From Oligoflexia bacterium (GTDB lineage: Bacteria > Bdellovibrionota > UBA1018), in NCBI GenBank assembly GCA_023701205.1, contig JAMPXJ010000001.1, positions 1 to 64,000 of the forward strand: a stretch of 64,000 nucleotides of DNA. Reading direction: 5' to 3'. Positions within the stretch are counted from its first letter, which is position 1. The number at the start of each line of letters is the position of its first letter. The notes below the pieces were generated by a model. That model made no database searches. It had not been told where the DNA came from and was given only the letters and a program-made list of their open reading frames with translations. Of the stretch, positions 35,036-43,776 are shown piece after piece. Made by a program: the position numbers and the translations under genes.

Positions 35036-35659
35036 ATGCGGCTCCTGCTGATGAGCCAGACTGCTGCGGGCCGCACTGAAATCGAGCGTGCGTTTTTGAG
35101 CGATCTCTCCGGGCGCGGCCGGATGGCGTATCTTCCGTCCAAGTCCGATCCTTCGCGGAAGTACTTCAAGCACGTGGCGGAGCACTTTCTTGCGCTGTCC
35201 GTCGAAGCTGAGTACTGCGATCTTGATCAGGAGTTTCAGGCGGACGTGCTTGGGCGGATCTCTGACTGCGAGGTCATCTATCTGTCAGGAGGCCTGACGC
35301 CCTATTTTTTGCGGCAGCTCCGGGCGCGCGGAGCGATGCCGCTGCTGGCGCGGCATGCGACGGAAGGGAAGCACCTGATCGGCGTTAGTGCGGGGGGTAT
35401 CATCATGAGTCCTTCCATCGACATTATCCGGATGGATCCAGAGGAACGTGGCGCGATCAGCGTTGGCCAGGATACCTCGGGGCTTGGGCTCTTTGATTTT
35501 GAATTCTTCCCGCATTTCGGGCGGCATGCGGGCGATGACCTGCGGCTGCGGGAGCGCTCGCGGGAGACGGGAAGGGCGATCCTGGCTTGCGATGACGCGA
35601 GCGGGGTTGTGCTTCGAGGTGGAGAGCGGATCGAGTTTGGGCGGGTTTGCTGGTTTTAG
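35036..35659 (+). CDS. Peptidase E-like serine hydrolase (family S51)
   Basis: 207 residues. The nucleophile elbow G-V-S118-A-G-G-I is typical for S51 (dipeptidase E, cyanophycinase); His160 lies in F-F-P-H-F-G-R and the substrate-side loop Y-L-S-G-G-L-T-P-Y is at about 82-90. PepE cleaves Asp-X dipeptides; short proteins of this family may have that role, but specificity is not certain. The ATG follows kdsA by 7 nt with GGGAAGG in front, so it is probably co-transcribed. Length is slightly shorter than the E. coli enzyme. Confidence 0.85.
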   Translation: MRLLLMSQTAAGRTEIERAFLSDLSGRGRMAYLPSKSDPSRKYFKHVAEHFLALSVEAEYCDLDQEFQADVLGRISDCEVIYLSGGLTPYFLRQLRARGAMPLLARHATEGKHLIGVSAGGIIMSPSIDIIRMDPEERGAISVGQDTSGLGLFDFEFFPHFGRHAGDDLRLRERSRETGRAILACDDASGVVLRGGERIEFGRVCWF

Positions 35660-36165
35660 CTGAAGACGAGGTCGGGAAGTACTCACTCGCGAGCGATGGT
35701 TCGGTGGGGCTTCGGGCGGGTGAGGTGCTGACTTCCTCGGGCGGTGCTGGGGGGGGCTTTGCTTGCGCCGGTTTTTCTGCAGCGAGGGCGGGGCGGTGTG
35801 AAACGTTTTGTGTCATTCGAGTCTCGTGGTTCAGACTTTTGTTTATTTAATAATTATTTATTCTGATATTTCTTGACATAGAGAAAGAGGAGAAGGCCAG
35901 GCGAGCCGAAGCGCGGCAGGCTAAGAAAGTGGAACTGGAAGCACAGCAGGTACAGATGAGTGATTCAGTCAATACGCCCACGGCAACGCGGGCTCGAGGG
36001 CGCGTACCTGCGCAACCTCGGGGCGACGTGCTTGTCCAATCTGCGATTTTCGTGCGTGAACCATCATCGTCGGATTTCGTTTCTGAAATTCGGGGAGTGG
36101 CCACGACAGCGAAAGCCTTAAGAATTTCAATCGCCCCTCCGCCCCTTTTATGGCAGCATCACCGC
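35660..36165. other. Gap between the peptidase E and proC genes
   Basis: 506 nt without a convincing gene. It changes from GC-rich to AT-rich at about 35840-35880, where a 10-bp palindrome AATAATTATT occurs. From 35854 a reading frame in phase with proC encodes a hydrophobic stretch and then a charged run (E-K-E-E-K-A-R-R-A-E-A-R-Q-A-K-K), without a usable start codon; it could be a decayed gene. The final part has no Shine-Dalgarno for a longer proC. A promoter for proC probably lies here but I cannot place it. Confidence 0.4.
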
Positions 36166-36993
36166 ATGAGCGAAATGCGACTGGGCATCATCGGACTGGG
36201 AAAAATGGGCGAAGCCATCGCGGCGGGGCTCCAGCGTTCGGAGAAAGGCGCGAAACGCTGGCGTCTCGCGGGCACCACCCACTCGAAAGGCAGCGCCGCC
36301 GAAGCCGCCAAGCGGCTCGGGATCGCCTGCGGCATCGATAACGGCAAGCTCGTCGCCGAATCCGATATCCTTTTGCTTTGCGTGAAGCCCCATCAGGCGG
36401 AGAGCGTGCTGCGTGCCGTGGCTGGGCAGTTTCGGCCGGAACAGCTGCTGCTCTCGATCTGCGCGTCGATCACGACCGCGCAGCTCAAGGAATGGTCCGG
36501 CGGGAAGCCGCACGTCGTGCGCGCCATGCCTAATACCCCCTGCCTGATCGGCGAAGGCATGACCGTGCTTTCGGCCGCGCCTGGCGTAAATGAGGCCGGA
36601 CTCGAGCATGCAAAGAGCATCTTCACCCCGTTGGGTGAGACGGCGGTCGTCGAGGAGTCGCTCATGGACGGTGTCACGGGACTGAGCGGTTGCGGCCCGG
36701 CCTATGTCTACCTGATCGTCGAGGCGCTGAGCGAAGCCGGAGTGAAGGTCGGCCTGCCCCGCAAGGTGGCGACGCTACTGGCCGCGCAGACCCTGGCGGG
36801 CTCCGCGCGGATGGTGCTCGAGCGCGGTGAGCACCCGGCGGCGCTCAAGGACGAGGTCACCACTCCCGCGGGCTGCACGATCGATGGCCTCATGGCGCTC
36901 GAGGAAGGCAAGCTGCGCGTGACGCTGATCAAGGCCGTGCTGGCCGCGGCCAAGCGGAGTCGTACCCTGCGCGGAGCGGAGAAGGGGAAATGA
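36166..36993 (+). CDS. proC: Pyrroline-5-carboxylate reductase
   Basis: Last step of proline synthesis with NAD(P)H. 275 residues, normal. Rossmann start L-G-I-I-G-L-G-K-M-G-E-A; C-terminal signature with S-G-C-G-P-A-Y-V-Y, then E-A-G-V-K-V-G-L, and D-E-V-T-T-P-A-G-C-T-I-D-G-L. The ATG at 36166 gives the family N terminus; the frame runs further upstream but the extra part does not resemble ProC. Its stop overlaps the psd start (ATGA). Confidence 0.96.
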   Translation: MSEMRLGIIGLGKMGEAIAAGLQRSEKGAKRWRLAGTTHSKGSAAEAAKRLGIACGIDNGKLVAESDILLLCVKPHQAESVLRAVAGQFRPEQLLLSICASITTAQLKEWSGGKPHVVRAMPNTPCLIGEGMTVLSAAPGVNEAGLEHAKSIFTPLGETAVVEESLMDGVTGLSGCGPAYVYLIVEALSEAGVKVGLPRKVATLLAAQTLAGSARMVLERGEHPAALKDEVTTPAGCTIDGLMALEEGKLRVTLIKAVLAAAKRSRTLRGAEKGK

Positions 36994-37898
36994 TCCGCGT
37001 CTGGAACCGCGCCGAGAACCGCGAGGACGTCGAGCAGGTTTACGGGGAGGGGCTGGTGAACTGGCTCTATGGAAGTCCTTCGGGCCGGCACCTGGCGGAT
37101 CACGTGTTATCCCGGCCTTTTTTCAGCGCGGCTTACGGGCGCTATCAGGATTCACGCTTCAGCCGCCACAAGATCCTGCCTTTCATCCGGGATTTCGCGA
37201 TCCCGATGGCCGAATACGAGAGCGCGGAGTACGGCTCTTTCAACGAATTTTTCATCCGCAAGTTCCGCCCGGGCGCGAGGCCCTTCGCCACCGACCCCGG
37301 AAGGATGCCCGCGTTCGCCGAGGCTCGCTATTTGGCATATGAGGCGGTTTCGTCCGGCTCGACCTATCCCGTAAAGGGGCTTCGGCTGACGCCCGCCGCG
37401 ATTCTCGGAGCAGGTGAGGACGCCGGGCCCGCCCGGGAGACTGCCGCGCCCTTCGAGGGAGGGCCGATGCTGATCGCCCGGCTATGCCCGACGGATTATC
37501 ATCGCTTTCACTTTCCCGATGACGGGGAGGTCGTGAATCAGTACCGGGTCGGGGGCGCGCTTCATTCGGTGAATCCCGTGGCGCTGCGCTACCGCGAGGA
37601 TATCCTGGCGACCAATGAGCGGCAGGTGAGCCTGCTGCGCACGCGCAATTTCGGGCTGCTGGCTTACGTGGAGGTCGGCGCTCTTTGCGTGGGTCGGATC
37701 GTCCAGACCTATTCCGCGAAGGACTTTTCCCGCGGGCAGGAAAAAGGCTATTTCCTCTTCGGCGCCTCTACGGTGATCGTGCTCGGAGAGCGCGGCGCCT
37801 GGCGCCCCGATGACGATCTCTCGCAAAGGACCTCGGTGGGATGCGAGACTCTTGTGCGCCTCGGGCAGCCGATCGCCGGTTCCAGGCGCCCGGCCTGA
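36990..37898 (+). CDS. psd: Phosphatidylserine decarboxylase
   Basis: Makes phosphatidylethanolamine from phosphatidylserine at the inner membrane after self-cleavage to a pyruvoyl enzyme. 302 residues. Conserved parts: F-N-E-F-F-I-R-K-F, L-C-P-T-D-Y-H-R-F-H, L-H-S-V-N-P-V-A, V-G-A-L-C-V-G-R-I and the processing site F-G-A-S-T-V-I-V-L, with the pyruvoyl Ser at about residue 260. Most relatives have G-S-T here and this one has A-S-T. The long N-terminal part (Y-G-S-P-S-G-R) fits the subgroup of about 300 residues. Confidence 0.93.
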   Translation: MIRVWNRAENREDVEQVYGEGLVNWLYGSPSGRHLADHVLSRPFFSAAYGRYQDSRFSRHKILPFIRDFAIPMAEYESAEYGSFNEFFIRKFRPGARPFATDPGRMPAFAEARYLAYEAVSSGSTYPVKGLRLTPAAILGAGEDAGPARETAAPFEGGPMLIARLCPTDYHRFHFPDDGEVVNQYRVGGALHSVNPVALRYREDILATNERQVSLLRTRNFGLLAYVEVGALCVGRIVQTYSAKDFSRGQEKGYFLFGASTVIVLGERGAWRPDDDLSQRTSVGCETLVRLGQPIAGSRRPA

Positions 37899-37975
37899 GC
37901 TTCACTTGACGGCCCGGCGCTTGCTGCTCCTATTCCTGCTGGACTCATGCGGCATATTTCTCTATTAATTATAGA

Positions 37976-38344
37976 ATGACTGAACAGCTTTGCGGGAAAA
38001 CCGTTCTCATCGTCGAGGATGACCTGGATATCCGGGAGACCTTCCGTCAGCTGCTCGAGCTTGAAGGCTACAAAGTCAAGACAGCGGCGAACGGCAAGGA
38101 GGGGCTCGATGTCCTGAGGCGCGTCGGGGCTCCTTGCCTGATCCTGCTGGATCTGATGATGCCGGTCATGAATGGTTGGGAATTCCTGGATGCTCAACGC
38201 AGCGATCCCGCGCTTGCGTCCATTCCCGTGGTCGTTGTCACCGCGGCCGGCAAGGATAAGGAAAAGACCGTCGGCGCTGCCGGATTCATTAAAAAGCCGA
38301 TCGAACTCGAAGTCCTGCTGGAAGTCGTGAAGCGCTATTGTTGA
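37976..38344 (+). CDS. Single-domain response regulator (CheY-like)
   Basis: 122 residues. V-E-D-D-L-D-I gives the acidic pocket, Asp in L-I-L-L-D-L-M-M-P-V-M-N-G-W is the phospho-acceptor, T in V-V-T-A-A and K-K-P near the C terminus complete the set. No output domain. It stands alone between psd and the ISC operon; the stop lies right before the AT-rich iscR control region. The partner kinase is not visible. Confidence 0.92.
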   Translation: MTEQLCGKTVLIVEDDLDIRETFRQLLELEGYKVKTAANGKEGLDVLRRVGAPCLILLDLMMPVMNGWEFLDAQRSDPALASIPVVVVTAAGKDKEKTVGAAGFIKKPIELEVLLEVVKRYC

Positions 38345-38388
38345 TATACGAATAAATTCAATTATATACGACAAAGTATCTTCTTGTT

Positions 38389-38476
38389 TTGAAATACGAC
38401 TTCAAGTATCGTATATATAAACATGCCGGGTTGATTTCGAGTTTGGAATTGAAATCCGACTTCAAAAATCGTAGAT
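38389..38476 (+). promoter_or_regulatory. iscR promoter with two 26-bp direct repeats (candidate Rrf2 operators)
   Basis: Two copies of a 26-bp sequence, core CGACTTCAA flanked by ATACGA or ATCCGA on the left and TCGTAT or TCGTAG on the right, lie at 38391-38416 and 38451-38476, exactly 60 bp apart; four positions differ. Copy one lies across a promoter with TTGAAA (38389-38394), a 17-nt spacer and TATATA (38412-38417). Extra ATACGA motifs are at 38346 and 38366, 20 bp apart. The gene that follows encodes an IscR-like repressor, so autoregulation at these sites is likely. Confidence 0.6.
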
Positions 38477-38500
38477 GAGGGCGCAACTGGCTAAGTAATT

Positions 38501-38992
38501 ATGATTAAAATCAATCGGACAACCGAGTACGGCTTGATGGCGCTGCGTCATATGACGCGAAAACGCCAGCGCGATCCTCTCGAGGTGACCAGCGCTCGCG
38601 AGGTCGCGGATGTCTATGGCCTGCCGTTCGAGATCACCGCGAAGACGCTGCAGCGTCTCAAGGACACGGGCCTGATCGCTTCGGCGCAAGGCGCAAAGGG
38701 CGGCTACACGCTTTCGAGCGATCTGCAGGGCATCAATCTCGCCCAATTTCTCGATCTGATGGAAGGCCCGCAGTCTGTCGTCGCTTGTTCGCCGCAGCAG
38801 CAGGGAGTCGAAGACTCGGGACAGTGCAATTATCAGCCCCGCTGCGAGATCAAGCACATGATGAACGGCCTGAGTCATCGTGTTTACCTCTTTCTCTCCG
38901 GGATCCGCCTGGCCGAGCTCACCGATCTTCCGGAAGGCCTATCGAAGAATCTGAACCTGGACCCTCGGGACCAGGAAAGGTTGAACTCATGA
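38501..38992 (+). CDS. iscR: Rrf2 family regulator, IscR-like
   Basis: 163 residues. Winged helix-turn-helix (T-T-E-Y-G-L-M-A-L, then [13 protein letters not shown], and the wing G-A-K-G-G-Y-T-L). Three cysteines, C96, C109 and C115, can hold a [2Fe-2S] cluster, as in IscR; the first gap is 12 residues instead of 5 in the E. coli protein. It is expected to repress the isc operon when loaded with cluster. It is the first gene of the operon and overlaps iscS by 4 nt. Confidence 0.9.
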   Translation: MIKINRTTEYGLMALRHMTRKRQRDPLEVTSAREVADVYGLPFEITAKTLQRLKDTGLIASAQGAKGGYTLSSDLQGINLAQFLDLMEGPQSVVACSPQQQGVEDSGQCNYQPRCEIKHMMNGLSHRVYLFLSGIRLAELTDLPEGLSKNLNLDPRDQERLNS

Positions 38993-40203
38993 AATTCCCC
39001 ATCTATCTGGATTATCACGCCACCACACCCGTCGATCCCGAAGTCTTCGAGACGATGGCCCCTTATTTCACGCAAGTGTTCGGCAATGCCGCGAGCCGCA
39101 ACCATGAGTACGGCTGGACCGCCGAAGCCGCGGTCGAAAAGGCCCGCGCGCAGGTGGCGCGCCTGGTACGCGCTTCCGAGCGGGAGCTGATCTTCACGAG
39201 CGGCGCGACCGAGAGCAACAACCTCGCGATCCTCGGCGTGGCCGAGATGTACCGCGAAAAGGGCAACCATCTCATCACGACCCCGATCGAGCACAAGGCG
39301 GTCCTGGATACCTGCCATTTCCTCGAGAAAAAGGGTTACGAGGTCACCTATCTGCCGGTCGACAAGCACGGGCGCGTGAATCCCGAGGACGTGCGCGCGG
39401 CGATTCGCCCGAGCACGATCCTGGTCTCAGTGATGGCCGCCAACAACGAGATCGGCACGATCAACCCGATCGGGGAGATCGGAAAGATCTGCAAGGAGAA
39501 GGGCGTCCTCTTCCACTCCGACGCCGTGCAGGCCGCGGGCAAGGTGCCGCTCGACGTGGAGAAGATGGGCATCGACCTGATGTCGCTCTCCGCTCACAAG
39601 ATGTACGGCCCGAAGGGGATCGGCGCTCTCTACGTGCGCCGGAAGAACCCGCGCGTGCGGCTCGCCGCCCAGATCCATGGCGGCGGCCACGAGCGCGGCA
39701 TGCGCTCGGGCACGCTCAACGTGCCTTCGATCGTGGGCTTCGGCAAGGCCGCCGAGATCGCCGAGCGCGTGATGGGCGAAGAGACCGCCCGTCTCCGCCG
39801 GCTGCGCGACAAGCTCTGGGACGCGATCCGCTCGGAGCTCGACGAGGTCTATCTCAACGGACATCCCACCGAGCGGCTGCCGAACAACCTCAACGTGAGC
39901 TTTGCCTTCGTCGAGGGTGAGTCGCTCATGATGGGCATGAAGGAGCTCGCCGTCTCGAGCGGGTCGGCCTGCACTTCGGCGAGCCTCGAGCCGTCCTACG
40001 TGCTCAAGGCGATCGGCGTGGGCGAGGACCTCGCGCACACCAGCATCCGCTTCGGCCTCGGCCGGTTCACCACCGAGGAGGAGATCGACTTCGCGATCCA
40101 GAAAGTGGTCTCGACGGTCCGCAAGCTCCGCGACCTCTCGCCGCTTTACGAGATGGTCAAGGAAGGCATCGATATCAAGTCCGTCCAATGGTCGGCGCAC
40201 TGA
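38989..40203 (+). CDS. iscS: Cysteine desulfurase
   Basis: Takes sulfur from cysteine for Fe-S assembly, PLP-dependent. 404 residues, the same as E. coli IscS. PLP lysine is K204 in [10 protein letters not shown]; the persulfide cysteine is C328 in [12 protein letters not shown]. The C-terminal tail with [10 protein letters not shown] is the IscU-docking region. ATG overlaps the iscR stop. Confidence 0.98.
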   Translation: MKFPIYLDYHATTPVDPEVFETMAPYFTQVFGNAASRNHEYGWTAEAAVEKARAQVARLVRASERELIFTSGATESNNLAILGVAEMYREKGNHLITTPIEHKAVLDTCHFLEKKGYEVTYLPVDKHGRVNPEDVRAAIRPSTILVSVMAANNEIGTINPIGEIGKICKEKGVLFHSDAVQAAGKVPLDVEKMGIDLMSLSAHKMYGPKGIGALYVRRKNPRVRLAAQIHGGGHERGMRSGTLNVPSIVGFGKAAEIAERVMGEETARLRRLRDKLWDAIRSELDEVYLNGHPTERLPNNLNVSFAFVEGESLMMGMKELAVSSGSACTSASLEPSYVLKAIGVGEDLAHTSIRFGLGRFTTEEEIDFAIQKVVSTVRKLRDLSPLYEMVKEGIDIKSVQWSAH

Positions 40204-40228
40204 GACCGCCGCAAGAGGGAGAATTACC

Positions 40229-40648
40229 ATGGCCTACAACGACAAAGTCATTGATCACTACGAAAACCCGCGCAACGTCGGCACGCTCGACAAGAACGCC
40301 ACGAACGTCGGCACCGGCCTCGTCGGCGCTCCCGAGTGCGGCGACGTGATGAAGCTGCAGGTCGAGATCGACAGCCGGACGGGCGTCATCCGCGACGCCA
40401 AGTTCAAGACTTTCGGCTGCGGCAGCGCGATCGCGAGCTCCTCGTTGGCCACCGAGTGGATCAAGGGCAAGACGATCGATCAGGCGCTGGCCATCAAGAA
40501 CACGGACATCGTCCAGGAGCTATCGCTGCCGCCGATCAAGATCCACTGCTCTGTGCTTGCCGAGGACGCGATCAAGGCGGCCATCAACGATTATCTGAAG
40601 AAGAACGGCGGAAGCGGTTCCGCGTCCGCCCCGAGCGCAGGAGGATAA
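40229..40648 (+). CDS. iscU: Fe-S cluster scaffold protein
   Basis: 139 residues. Cluster ligands C37 and D39 (P-E-C-G-D), C64 (F-G-C-G-S-A) and H106-C107 (K-I-H-C-S). The chaperone-binding motif is L-P-P-I-K (100-104), where E. coli has L-P-P-V-K, immediately before the last ligand pair. A short Gly/Ser/Ala tail ends the protein. It cooperates with IscS, HscA/HscB and ferredoxin encoded next to it. Confidence 0.98.
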   Translation: MAYNDKVIDHYENPRNVGTLDKNATNVGTGLVGAPECGDVMKLQVEIDSRTGVIRDAKFKTFGCGSAIASSSLATEWIKGKTIDQALAIKNTDIVQELSLPPIKIHCSVLAEDAIKAAINDYLKKNGGSGSASAPSAGG

Positions 40649-40654
40649 GCACCC

Positions 40655-40990
40655 ATGTCATCCATCGTCGTCACTGAAAAGGCACTCAAGGAAATCAAGC
40701 GCATCCGCGAAACCGATCCCACCGCGGCCGATTCCAACCTGCGGGTCATGGTGGTCGGGGGCGGCTGCTCGGGCATGAGCTACAAGCTCGGCTTCGACAA
40801 GGATCCCGCCGGCGCCAACGACAAAGTCATCGAGGCGGAAGGCTTCAAGATCATCGTCGACGCCAAGTCGATGCTCTTCCTGTCCGGGACCGAGCTGGAT
40901 TTCACGGACGGGCTGAACGGCACCGGCTTCGTCTTCAAGAACCCCAACGCGAAGCGCACCTGTGGCTGCGGTTCCAGCTTCTCGGCCTGA
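40655..40990 (+). CDS. iscA: A-type Fe-S assembly protein
   Basis: 111 residues with the three conserved cysteines of the HesB/IscA family: V-G-G-G-C-S-G near residue 34 and the C-terminal C-G-C-G-S-S-F. It transfers or holds iron or clusters for target proteins. It follows iscU by 6 nt. Its last 29 nt overlap the GTG start of hscB. Confidence 0.97.
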   Translation: MSSIVVTEKALKEIKRIRETDPTAADSNLRVMVVGGGCSGMSYKLGFDKDPAGANDKVIEAEGFKIIVDAKSMLFLSGTELDFTDGLNGTGFVFKNPNAKRTCGCGSSFSA

Positions 40991-41618
40991 GCCGGCCTGC
41001 GCGCATTGTGGAATGGCTTTCGGCGGGGAAGCGGATTTCCTCGCCCGGCACGTGTGCGCCCGCTGTGGAAGCCCGCGCGCTCTCGAGCCGGCGGAGGACT
41101 ACTTCACGGCATTCGCGGTGCCGCGTCGTTTTGTCCAGGACCGCGCGGAGCTCGAGCGCAGATTTTACCAGGCCTCGCGCGCCTTGCATCCCGACCGCTT
41201 CGGGGCGGCCTCGGTCGAGGCACGCAAAGCCTCGGTCGAGCGGATGAGCCTGCTCAATGACGCCTATGGCACGCTCCGCGATCCCGAGGCGCTTCGGGAA
41301 TATCTGCTGAGGCTCGAAGGGGTCGAGCCGCCCAAGGCGGGCATTCCCGAGGACCTCGCCGAGAGCTGGTTTGAGCTGCAGGACACGCTGGGCGAAAGTC
41401 CGGAGCTGGCGCGGACGCGGCTCGAGGTCTTCGAGACGGAGCTGCAGCTGGTGAAGAGCCGGCTGGAAAGCGTGATCCGGACGCTCGAGGGCCAGAGCGA
41501 TCGCGAAGGTCTCCCTCGCGAGGTGCTCGAAAAGCTCGCTCGCCAATCCCAGGCCCGCAACTACCTCAGGTCGCTCGAGCGCGATCTCGAGAGAATTCGG
41601 GGAAAGCTATGTCGGTAG
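40962..41618 (+). CDS. hscB: Fe-S J-domain co-chaperone with tetracysteine N terminus
   Basis: 218 residues if the GTG at 40962, inside iscA, is used. The J domain has the H76-P-D-R motif and R-F-Y-Q-A-S-R-A-L; the C-terminal three-helix domain that binds IscU follows. The N terminus has C13-A-H-C16 and C32-A-R-C35, a zinc-binding pair of CxxC like that in eukaryotic HSC20. E. coli HscB lacks it. An ATG at 41013 would cut off the first CxxC pair, so the GTG is the better choice. Stop overlaps hscA by 10 nt. Confidence 0.9.
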   Translation: MAAVPASRPEPACAHCGMAFGGEADFLARHVCARCGSPRALEPAEDYFTAFAVPRRFVQDRAELERRFYQASRALHPDRFGAASVEARKASVERMSLLNDAYGTLRDPEALREYLLRLEGVEPPKAGIPEDLAESWFELQDTLGESPELARTRLEVFETELQLVKSRLESVIRTLEGQSDREGLPREVLEKLARQSQARNYLRSLERDLERIRGKLCR

Positions 41619-43423
41619 CCATGTCCGTCAAGGATCCCATCGTCGGAATCGATCTCGGTACCACCAACAGCCTCGTGGCTTTCGTGCGCGATGGCGTGCC
41701 CGAGGTGCTCCGCTCGCGCGAGGGCCGCAACCTCGTGCCCTCGGTGATCAGCTTCGCCGACGGCGCGCCCCTCGTGGGTTATGCCGCCAAGAGCCGCAAG
41801 GTCCGGGATGCGGCGCATACGGTCTTTTCCATGAAGCGGCTGCTCGGACGCGGCTTCGAGGATCTCAAGGACGCGGCCCAGGGCTTGCCCTACAAGCTTC
41901 TCCCGGGGGATGGGATCGTCAGGATCGAAATCGGCGGACGCGCCTACTCCCCGATCGAGCTTTCGGCGCTCATTCTCAAGGAGCTGAAGCTCGCCGCGGA
42001 AAAATCGCTGAGCATGCCGGTGCGGCGAGCGGTGGTTACGGTGCCGGCGTATTTCAACGATAGCCAGCGGCAGGCGACGCGGGCGGCGGGGCGCCTTGCC
42101 GGCTTGGACGTCCTGCGGATCGTGAACGAGCCCACGGCGGCTTCGCTCGCTTACGGGCTCGACCGCAAGCGGCAGGGTCTGATCGCCGTCTACGACCTGG
42201 GCGGCGGGACCTTCGATATCTCGATCCTGAAGCTTCACGATGGCATCTTCGAGGTGCTGGCCACCCATGGCGATACGGCCTTGGGGGGCGATGACCTGGA
42301 TCTCGCCATCGCGCGGATCGCGGCCGCGGAGCTCAAGGAGCGCGACGGAGTGGATGCGTTCGCCGACCTTTCCTTGCACGCGGAGCTGCTTGAGGCAGCC
42401 GAGGCGCTCAAGATCGCGCTGTCCGAGCGGGACTCGGCCGAACTCGCGGTGGTCAGCCGGGGTTATCGCCGCGCGTTCGCGAGGGCGGAACTGGAGGAGC
42501 TGGCGCGACCCATCCTCGAGCGCACGCGAGGACCCTGCCTGAGGGCGCTCAAGGACGCGGGCCTGCGGCCCGAGGAGCTGTCGGATGTCGTGCTCGTCGG
42601 CGGACCCACGCGACTGCGCGTGGTTCAGGAGATGGCGGCTTCGATCTTCGGACGCGCCCCGAACACCTCGGTTCACCCGGATGAGGTCGTCTCTCTCGGA
42701 GCGGCGATCCAGGCCGATATCCTGGCGGGCAACAACAAGGACTTCCTGCTTCTCGATGTCGTGCCGCTTTCGCTCGGAATCGAAACGTATGGGGGCCTCA
42801 CTTCCCATCTGATCGCGCGCAATACCCGGATTCCGACCGTCGCGCGCGAGGTTTTCACCACGTTCGCCGATCGGCAGACGGGCGTCGACATCCATGTCCT
42901 GCAGGGCGAGCGTGAAAGGGTAGAGGACAACCGCAGCCTGGCGCGCTTCAAGCTCGCCGGAATTCCGCCGCAACCTGCGGGGATTCCTCGGATCGAGGTG
43001 ACCTTCCTGATCGACGCCGACGGGATCCTCCAGGTTTCTGCCAAGGAGCTGAAGACAGGCAAGGAGCAGACGATCGAGGTGCGCCCGAGCTATGGCCTGA
43101 CGGATGCCGAGGTCGAGCGCATGCTCGCGGCCGGCACCCGGAACGCCGAAGCCGATACCGAGTTCAAGAAGCTCGTCGAAGCCCGCAACGACGCGGAGCC
43201 CGTGCTGAGGGCGACCGAGAAGAGCCTGCCCCACGCCGCGCGGCTGCTTCCCCCTGCAGAGGCCGAGGAGGTGCGCAGGCGCTTCGAGGCCCTGAGCGAG
43301 GCCATGCGCGGCAAAGATGGCGGGAAAGTGCGCGAGGCCTGTTTTGCCCTGAACCGCGCGACGGCGAAGCTCGCCGAGCTTATCATGCAGGAGGCCGTTG
43401 ATCAGGCTTCCGGACAGCGTTAG
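41609..43423 (+). CDS. hscA: Fe-S assembly Hsp70 chaperone
   Basis: 604 residues. ATPase domain motifs: V-G-I-D-L-G-T-T-N-S-L, then V-V-T-V-P-A-Y-F-N-D-S-Q, then D-L-G-G-G-T-F-D-I-S and L-V-G-G-P-T-R. The substrate domain starts near 390 (L-D-V-V-P-L-S-L-G-I-E-T). It helps move clusters from IscU with HscB and ATP. Position between hscB and fdx identifies it as HscA rather than DnaK. Confidence 0.96.
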   Translation: MSVAMSVKDPIVGIDLGTTNSLVAFVRDGVPEVLRSREGRNLVPSVISFADGAPLVGYAAKSRKVRDAAHTVFSMKRLLGRGFEDLKDAAQGLPYKLLPGDGIVRIEIGGRAYSPIELSALILKELKLAAEKSLSMPVRRAVVTVPAYFNDSQRQATRAAGRLAGLDVLRIVNEPTAASLAYGLDRKRQGLIAVYDLGGGTFDISILKLHDGIFEVLATHGDTALGGDDLDLAIARIAAAELKERDGVDAFADLSLHAELLEAAEALKIALSERDSAELAVVSRGYRRAFARAELEELARPILERTRGPCLRALKDAGLRPEELSDVVLVGGPTRLRVVQEMAASIFGRAPNTSVHPDEVVSLGAAIQADILAGNNKDFLLLDVVPLSLGIETYGGLTSHLIARNTRIPTVAREVFTTFADRQTGVDIHVLQGERERVEDNRSLARFKLAGIPPQPAGIPRIEVTFLIDADGILQVSAKELKTGKEQTIEVRPSYGLTDAEVERMLAAGTRNAEADTEFKKLVEARNDAEPVLRATEKSLPHAARLLPPAEAEEVRRRFEALSEAMRGKDGGKVREACFALNRATAKLAELIMQEAVDQASGQR

Positions 43424-43433
43424 GAATCCCTTT

Positions 43434-43736
43434 ATGCCGAAAGTCACCTTTTTGCCGATGAACCAGATCTGCGAGGCCAAGGAGGGCGAAAGCGTCCTGG
43501 ACGTGGCCATCAACAACGATGTTCCGCTGCAGCACGCCTGCGGCGGATTTTGCGCCTGCACCACCTGCCATATCGAGGTGAAGTCCGGGGAGGAGAAGCT
43601 TTCTCCCATGGAGGACGACGAGGAGGAGCGCCTGGATCGCGTCATGGGGGGGAGCCTCCATGCCCGCCTGGGCTGCCAGGCCAAGGTGCATGGAGACGTG
43701 GTGGTGGAGATCCAGAATATCGGCCACGGCCACTGA
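43434..43736 (+). CDS. fdx: [2Fe-2S] ferredoxin of the isc operon
   Basis: 100 residues. Cluster cysteines are C36, C42, C45 (C-x5-C-x2-C) and C81 in L-G-C-Q-A, as in adrenodoxin-type Fdx, with one extra Cys40 inside the loop. It gives electrons to IscS/IscU cluster synthesis. ATG 43434 follows hscA by 10 nt with TAGGAA upstream. Last gene of the ISC operon. Confidence 0.96.
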   Translation: MPKVTFLPMNQICEAKEGESVLDVAINNDVPLQHACGGFCACTTCHIEVKSGEEKLSPMEDDEEERLDRVMGGSLHARLGCQAKVHGDVVVEIQNIGHGH

Positions 43737-43776
43737 CGCGCTTTGTCCCGCGGGCGTCTGGTGCTACATTCGGGGC

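Noticed and set aside
35929..36165. N-terminal extension of proC by about 79 residues
   Set aside because: The added residues do not look like a reductase or a signal peptide, and the ATG at 36166 gives the usual Rossmann start.
40991..41012. iscA and hscB as non-overlapping genes with hscB starting at ATG 41013
   Set aside because: This start would remove one CxxC pair while leaving the other, so the GTG at 40962 is preferred.
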